A DNA stretch of 64,000 nt from Streptomyces venezuelae (lineage in GTDB: Bacteria > Actinomycetota > Actinomycetes > Streptomycetales > Streptomycetaceae), in contig NZ_CP029191.1 of NCBI RefSeq assembly GCF_008642335.1, forward strand, positions 2,852,001-2,916,000, written 5' to 3'. Under the pieces are notes generated by a model. It saw nothing but the letters and a program-made list of their open reading frames with translations, was not told the DNA's origin and searched no databases. Made by a program: the position numbers and the translations under genes. Below, piece after piece: positions 59,766 through 64,000 of the stretch. Within the stretch, counting starts at the first letter, position 1. Each line of letters begins with the position of its first letter.

Positions 59766-59887
59766 GTTCGGACGGTACAAGTCACCACTGACACAGGCGG
59801 GTGCACACCGCCCTCAGGCAACTCGGTCGCTCCTGTTATGACTTGTGCTGAGGGCACCGTTTGCCGTCTGAGACCAGAGGAGTCGTC

Positions 59888-62800
59888 GTGGCGGAGCCGC
59901 ACCGTAGCGAGCAACCAGCAGGGGTGTACGAGAAGGTCGTGACTCTAGGCCTCCGGAGCGACCTCGATCGTCTAGAAGCCGCAGGTTGGAAGGCCATCGA
60001 CGCCGAGGTCAGCGAGGAGTCCTCGCCCCATGTGCTTGCTCGCCATCTCAGTACAGCCATCGAGCACCGACTCAGCCAACTCCCGCACGACAAGCGTGTT
60101 GCCGCGGCCAACCGGCTCATGGAGACCTTGGAGACGGTCGCACCAGATGTCGACACCACCTCAGCGATGGGACTCATCACTGATGGCCCCCGCCAGCTCC
60201 TTGCGCTCGCCGAGCAGGAAGCCGCAGGTGTCTACAGCATTCGCCCACTGACTCCGCTCTCCGAGACGGCGCTCATCACCAACTCGCCTGAAGACCCCAG
60301 TCTCGGAGCAGAGCTTCGGGCTGAGCTGGCAACCGCTGATCGCATTGACCTGCTCTGCGCCTTCGTGAAGTGGTACGGCATCCGCGTCCTTGAAGACTCT
60401 CTGCGGGCCGCAGCCGAGCGTGGCGTTCCGATCCGCGTGATCACCACGACGTACATCGGTGCCACCGACCGCGCTGCGCTCGACCGTCTCGTCCGGGACT
60501 TCGGGGCCGAAGTGAAGGTCAACTATGAGATCCGCTCGACACGTCTACACGCCAAGGCCTGGCTCTTCCGACGCAACACTGGCTTCGACACGGCGTACGT
60601 AGGCAGCTCAAACCTCTCCAAGGCCGCCCTACTAGACGGGCTGGAGTGGAATGTGCGCCTATCAGCGATCGCCACGCCGGCCGTCCTGAATAAGTTCGAG
60701 GCGACCTTCGATGCGTACTGGAACGACATCGCCTTCGAAACCTACGTCCCCGACCGCGACGGCGCGCGACTCGACATCGCCCTTCGCCAGGCTGGTGGAA
60801 CCGGACGCGGCGAGGACATACAGATCAACCTGTCTGGCCTTGAAGTGCGCCCATACCCTCACCAGCAGGACATGCTGGAACGCCTGGAGATCGAGCGGGA
60901 GTTGAGAGGAAGACACGAGAACCTTCTGGTCGCTGCCACTGGCACTGGCAAGACCGTCATGGCCGCCATCGACTACCGAAATCTACGGAAGAAGTCGGGC
61001 GGCAAGCTCCCTCGCCTCCTGTTCCTCGCACACCGCCAGGAGATCCTGCGACAGTCACTGCGCACATATCGCGAGGTACTGGATGATGCTTCCTTCGGCG
61101 AACTGCTCTTCAGCGGCGAGCAGCCCAGCGACTGGAATCATGTCTTCGCTAGCGTTCAGTCACTGAAGGCCGACCGTTTGGAGCAGCTCGATCCTGAGCA
61201 ATTCGACGTAATCGTCATTGACGAGTTCCACCATGCAGCAGCAGACACATACGAACGAATCATCAAACACTTCAAGCCAGGCCAGCTACTCGGCCTTACC
61301 GCGACGCCCGAGAGGGCTGACGGTCGCAATGTGCAAGATCTCTACTTCGATGGGCACATTGCCGCTGAGATGCGCCTTTGGGAGGCACTAGAGAATGATC
61401 TCCTGTGCCCCTTCCACTACTTCGGAGTCCCCGATGGCACCGACCTAACCCAGCTCAACTGGTCGTCAGGCACCTATGACGTGAATGAACTCGGGAACCT
61501 CTACACCGCCGATAACGCCCGGGCCCGCATCGTTATCAAGCAGGTGCAAGACAAGGTATCTGACCCATCCTCGATGCGCGCTCTCGGCTTCTGCGTCAAC
61601 AGAAAGCACGCACATTTCATGGCACGGGTCTTCCGCGAAGCGGGGTTCCAGGCTGTTGCCCTCGATAGCGAGTCGCGGACCGAGGAACGCAAGACTGCGC
61701 TTGACCAGCTACGCAGGGGCGATATCCAAATTATCTTCTCAGTGGATTTGTTCAACGAGGGGTTGGACATTCCTGATGTCGATACGCTGCTCCTGTTGCG
61801 CCCCACCAATAGCGCGACGGTGTTCCTCCAACAACTGGGGCGCGGACTCCGCCGCACCGAAACGAAGCCAGTTCTCACTGTTCTCGACTTCATTGGCCAG
61901 CACCGCAAGGAGTTCCGGTTCGAGGAGCAGTTCCGTGCCCTCACTAATCTCTCCCGGAATCGCCTTTTGGAGCATGCGGAACACGACTTCCCCCAACTAC
62001 CTTCCGGATGTCAGATCATTTTGGAGGGGAAGTCAAAGGACCTTGTGATCGAGAATATTCGCACGCAAATCAAGGCGAACATTCAGGTCCTCGCGAGAGA
62101 AGCCAGGGACTATGCAGCACCAGAGTTGAAGAAGTACCTGAAGGAGAGTCGCCGCGAGATCAAGGAGCTGTATAAGAACAGCAACTCGTGGTCGACAGTC
62201 CTCCGCCGTGCTGGCCTCCTCGACGAAGCCATGCAGCCCGGCGAGGAAGAGCTACTCAAGCGTGTCCACGCCTTCTTGCACGTAGACGACCCGGAGCGTG
62301 CACAGACGTACCTTCAGTTGCTCGCTGACGATGCACCTGACTACGCCGAGTTGAGCCCGCGCGAACAGGGCTACGCACGGATGTTGTTCTTCAACCTGTG
62401 GGACAAGGCCGGTGGCTTCTCCAGCTACAGCGACGGGCTCAATTCCTTGCGCAGCCAGAGCGCTTTCCGCAGTGAGCTCAGCCAGGTCATTGAGTACGTC
62501 ATCGGCACGGCCGACCACTTTCCGATCAGCCCAGAGGGCCCCCACGCAGATCTGCCGTTGAAGATCCATAGTGCCTACAATCGGTCCGAGGTTCTTGCAG
62601 CCCTCGGTATCGCGAAGTTCGGTGGTCAGATGCCCGGCGCCTTTGCTCAGGGAGTGGTCTGGGCCCCTGAGTACGAGTCGGACACGCTGCTCATCACGTT
62701 GGAGAAGAACGAGAAGGACTTCTCCCCAACGGTCCGCTACAAGGACTACGCGCTCAGCCCGAAGATCTTCCACTGGGAGTCGCAGAGCACCACGTCTGAG

Positions 62801-63031
62801 CACTCACCCACGGGGCTTCGCTATCAGCAACATGTAGAGCGTGGCAGCCACGTCCTTCTGTTCATGCGCCGCTACAAGGACACCGACATCGGCAAGCCTC
62901 AGCCTTGGATGTTCTTGGGCCCTGCTAAGTACCGCACGCACAAGGGAAGTAGGCCGATGGCTATCGAGTGGGAGCTCCAGTACGAGCTCCCAGCCGATGT
63001 CTTCACCTACTCCAAGGTTGCGCCCTCGTAA
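59888..63031 (+). CDS. PLD-SF2 helicase-DUF3427 protein, 1047 aa
   Basis: An N-terminal helical part is followed by a phospholipase D-like nuclease domain (HAKAWLF at about residue 221, then SSNLS), the SF2 helicase core (Walker A ATGTGKT at about 349, DEFH at about 444, TATPER, motif VI QQLGRGLRR), then a C-terminal DUF3427 domain. This architecture is a known defence-type helicase. GTG 59888 has AGAGGAG six bases upstream. Base composition is visibly lower in GC than the rest of the window, with codons such as AAT, TTC and ATT, suggesting recent transfer. Confidence 0.88.
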   Translation: MAEPHRSEQPAGVYEKVVTLGLRSDLDRLEAAGWKAIDAEVSEESSPHVLARHLSTAIEHRLSQLPHDKRVAAANRLMETLETVAPDVDTTSAMGLITDGPRQLLALAEQEAAGVYSIRPLTPLSETALITNSPEDPSLGAELRAELATADRIDLLCAFVKWYGIRVLEDSLRAAAERGVPIRVITTTYIGATDRAALDRLVRDFGAEVKVNYEIRSTRLHAKAWLFRRNTGFDTAYVGSSNLSKAALLDGLEWNVRLSAIATPAVLNKFEATFDAYWNDIAFETYVPDRDGARLDIALRQAGGTGRGEDIQINLSGLEVRPYPHQQDMLERLEIERELRGRHENLLVAATGTGKTVMAAIDYRNLRKKSGGKLPRLLFLAHRQEILRQSLRTYREVLDDASFGELLFSGEQPSDWNHVFASVQSLKADRLEQLDPEQFDVIVIDEFHHAAADTYERIIKHFKPGQLLGLTATPERADGRNVQDLYFDGHIAAEMRLWEALENDLLCPFHYFGVPDGTDLTQLNWSSGTYDVNELGNLYTADNARARIVIKQVQDKVSDPSSMRALGFCVNRKHAHFMARVFREAGFQAVALDSESRTEERKTALDQLRRGDIQIIFSVDLFNEGLDIPDVDTLLLLRPTNSATVFLQQLGRGLRRTETKPVLTVLDFIGQHRKEFRFEEQFRALTNLSRNRLLEHAEHDFPQLPSGCQIILEGKSKDLVIENIRTQIKANIQVLAREARDYAAPELKKYLKESRREIKELYKNSNSWSTVLRRAGLLDEAMQPGEEELLKRVHAFLHVDDPERAQTYLQLLADDAPDYAELSPREQGYARMLFFNLWDKAGGFSSYSDGLNSLRSQSAFRSELSQVIEYVIGTADHFPISPEGPHADLPLKIHSAYNRSEVLAALGIAKFGGQMPGAFAQGVVWAPEYESDTLLITLEKNEKDFSPTVRYKDYALSPKIFHWESQSTTSEHSPTGLRYQQHVERGSHVLLFMRRYKDTDIGKPQPWMFLGPAKYRTHKGSRPMAIEWELQYELPADVFTYSKVAPS

Positions 63032-63071
63032 GGCTGACTGAAGCCAGTGCCGCCTCTGCTCTCACCACCGG

Positions 63072-63635
63072 TCAGGCGACCTTGATCTCGGTCTCAAAGC
63101 GGGTCTGCGCGCAGTTGAGGGCATCGTCCGGGTCATGCCCGTGGGCGTACAGCCAATGGAGGATGTCGGCGATCATCTCGATCGCCGGCATCCGGCCTGC
63201 AATGGCGACAGCAGCTCCGTACGGCGAGCTCAGGTTCGCCCTCAGTTCACACCAGGTCACTTTTCCGTCTGCCCGCGGTTGGACGCCCCATCGGTCAGCC
63301 ACCGCATCCACCAAGGCCAACCCGCGCCCTGACTCCGCCTCGCCGAGCTGCGGCATCCACTGCGTGCCCGAGAGAAGAGTTGGCAGCGCCTTAGCGTCCG
63401 GGTCCTGGACCTCGATGCGCAGGTAGGTATCCCTCATGGCTACTGCCAGGCGGGTCGGTGTACCGACGCCTACGTGGGTGACGACGTTGGTCACCAATTC
63501 GGTCACGCACAGCTGAGCTGCATCCACGAGCTCGTGGAGCCCCCAAACTCCCAGATGCAGACGGAGCAGCCGACGCAACGCCGCCACCTCCTCCGGCGCT
63601 GCGAGGAAGGCGAGCTCCCACGGCTTGCGCTGCAT
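63072..63635 (-). CDS. HATPase-type ATP-binding regulatory protein (anti-sigma-like), 187 aa
   Basis: A GHKL ATPase domain: N-box ELVTNVVTHV, G1-like VQDPDAKAL and G2-like GRGLALVDAVADRWG. The pattern is RsbW/SpoIIAB-like but in Streptomyces it usually accompanies XRE-DUF397 genes. ATG 63635 has AGGAAG six bases upstream. The C-terminal 50 residues are extra (MPAIEMIADILHWLYAHGHDPDDALNCAQ). It is divergent from the XRE gene, with 235 bases between, and converges with the helicase gene (40 bases). Confidence 0.82.
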   Translation of the reverse strand: MQRKPWELAFLAAPEEVAALRRLLRLHLGVWGLHELVDAAQLCVTELVTNVVTHVGVGTPTRLAVAMRDTYLRIEVQDPDAKALPTLLSGTQWMPQLGEAESGRGLALVDAVADRWGVQPRADGKVTWCELRANLSSPYGAAVAIAGRMPAIEMIADILHWLYAHGHDPDDALNCAQTRFETEIKVA

Positions 63636-63870
63636 GCAATCTTCCTGAATCACGTACGTCTCCTCTCCATCGAGGATCGCGCGCTCACGGCGTCGCAACT
63701 GCCCTGGTCACCAGGCCGGTTGCGCGCCCAGTAGCGCCTCTGCGTGCCTCACAGAGTGGCTTGCACACATCCCGAGATGCAATGTGCACGGCGAGAATCA
63801 CGCGATGGAGTGATTGGCAAGCGCGCCTCTCGCCATGAAGACTGTGGCGAGCTAACGAGGAGGTGCCGGA

Positions 63871-64000
63871 ATGGCAGGGTCCCCTACAGCGCGGCGTCGT
63901 CGTCTCTCCATCGAGCTGAAGAAGCTGCGCGAGGCAAATGAGTTCACATGCGCGCAGGTTGGGGCCGCCCTCGACTGGAGCGGCTCCAAGGTGAACCGCA
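63871..64000 (+). CDS. XRE family transcriptional regulator, N-terminal part (cut by window edge)
   Basis: The ATG at 63871 follows GAGGAGG (63857-63863). The visible 43 residues hold most of a helix-turn-helix: RRLSIELKKLREANEFTCAQVGAALDWSGSKVNR, the typical start of the XRE-DUF5753 regulators in Streptomyces. Such genes pair with the HATPase gene upstream and usually with a DUF397 gene downstream, which lies beyond the window. Confidence 0.85.
   Translation, partial: MAGSPTARRRRLSIELKKLREANEFTCAQVGAALDWSGSKVNR

Overview
The window looks like chromosomal DNA of a Streptomyces species. It has very high GC, GTG and TTG starts, many 4-base ATGA/GTGA overlaps inside operons, and lineage hallmarks: cslA-glxA-cslZ, an LAXTG-type sorting signal, class E and F sortases, a DasR-like box before an LPMO gene, and an HATPase/XRE pair. 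I see no integrase, transposase, rRNA, CRISPR array or biosynthetic megasynthase. The first gene (SF1-type helicase) and the last (XRE regulator) are cut by the window edges.

Layout. 0-4 kb: helicase tail, an interspersed GC-rich repeat, a primase/polymerase-like protein that runs into the first of three identical tRNA-Lys(CTT) genes, and a secreted M6 metalloprotease. 4-8 kb: a PAS-GGDEF-EAL protein, an LLM flavin oxidoreductase and a probable toxin-antitoxin pair. 8-17 kb: a catabolic and uptake locus with two racemase/isomerase paralogs (EutA-like), a 2-hydroxyacid dehydrogenase, an amidase, a DUF3830 protein, the ehuBCDA ectoine-type ABC importer and an IclR regulator. 17-26 kb: tRNA-Lys no. 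2, DedA protein, NarL-type two-component system, acyl-CoA synthetase, AA10 LPMO, a P-loop kinase, an SPFH protein, tRNA-Lys no. 3 and a FadR-like regulator. 26-32 kb: the tip-glycan locus cslA-glxA facing the GH6 gene cslZ across a very large nested hairpin.

32-41 kb: GAF-ANTAR regulator, class F sortase with a membrane-anchored partner, HAD phosphatase, then a six-gene 2-aminoethylphosphonate-type operon (FAD oxidase, phosphonatase-like HAD, ABC ATPase, two permeases, binding protein) with a divergent-side GntR/UTRA regulator and a candidate operator. 41-46 kb: sortase substrate (LAETG), a ROK regulator interrupted by about 110 residues of Gly/Ser-rich repeat, Gfo/Idh/MocA oxidoreductase and an HbpS/GlcG-like protein. 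46-51 kb: the least understood part: radical SAM and NUDIX genes converging on an operon with a membrane protein, a trypsin-like protein and a TPR protein with a novel C-terminal domain. 51-59 kb: FAH-family hydrolase, YidC paralog with DUF6412, HxlR/MFS divergent pair with a perfect double operator, SSS transporter plus DUF3311, class E sortase and a SEC-C protein.

58.8-63 kb is visibly lower in GC and carries a probable modification-dependent nuclease (YDG/SRA-like plus PD-(D/E)XK-like) divergent from a PLD-SF2 helicase-DUF3427 protein. This looks like a defence island. The window ends with an HATPase regulator divergent from an XRE gene.

Product calls rest on motifs and remembered family architecture. 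No database search was run. Start sites were chosen from ribosome binding sites and overlaps and are inferences.
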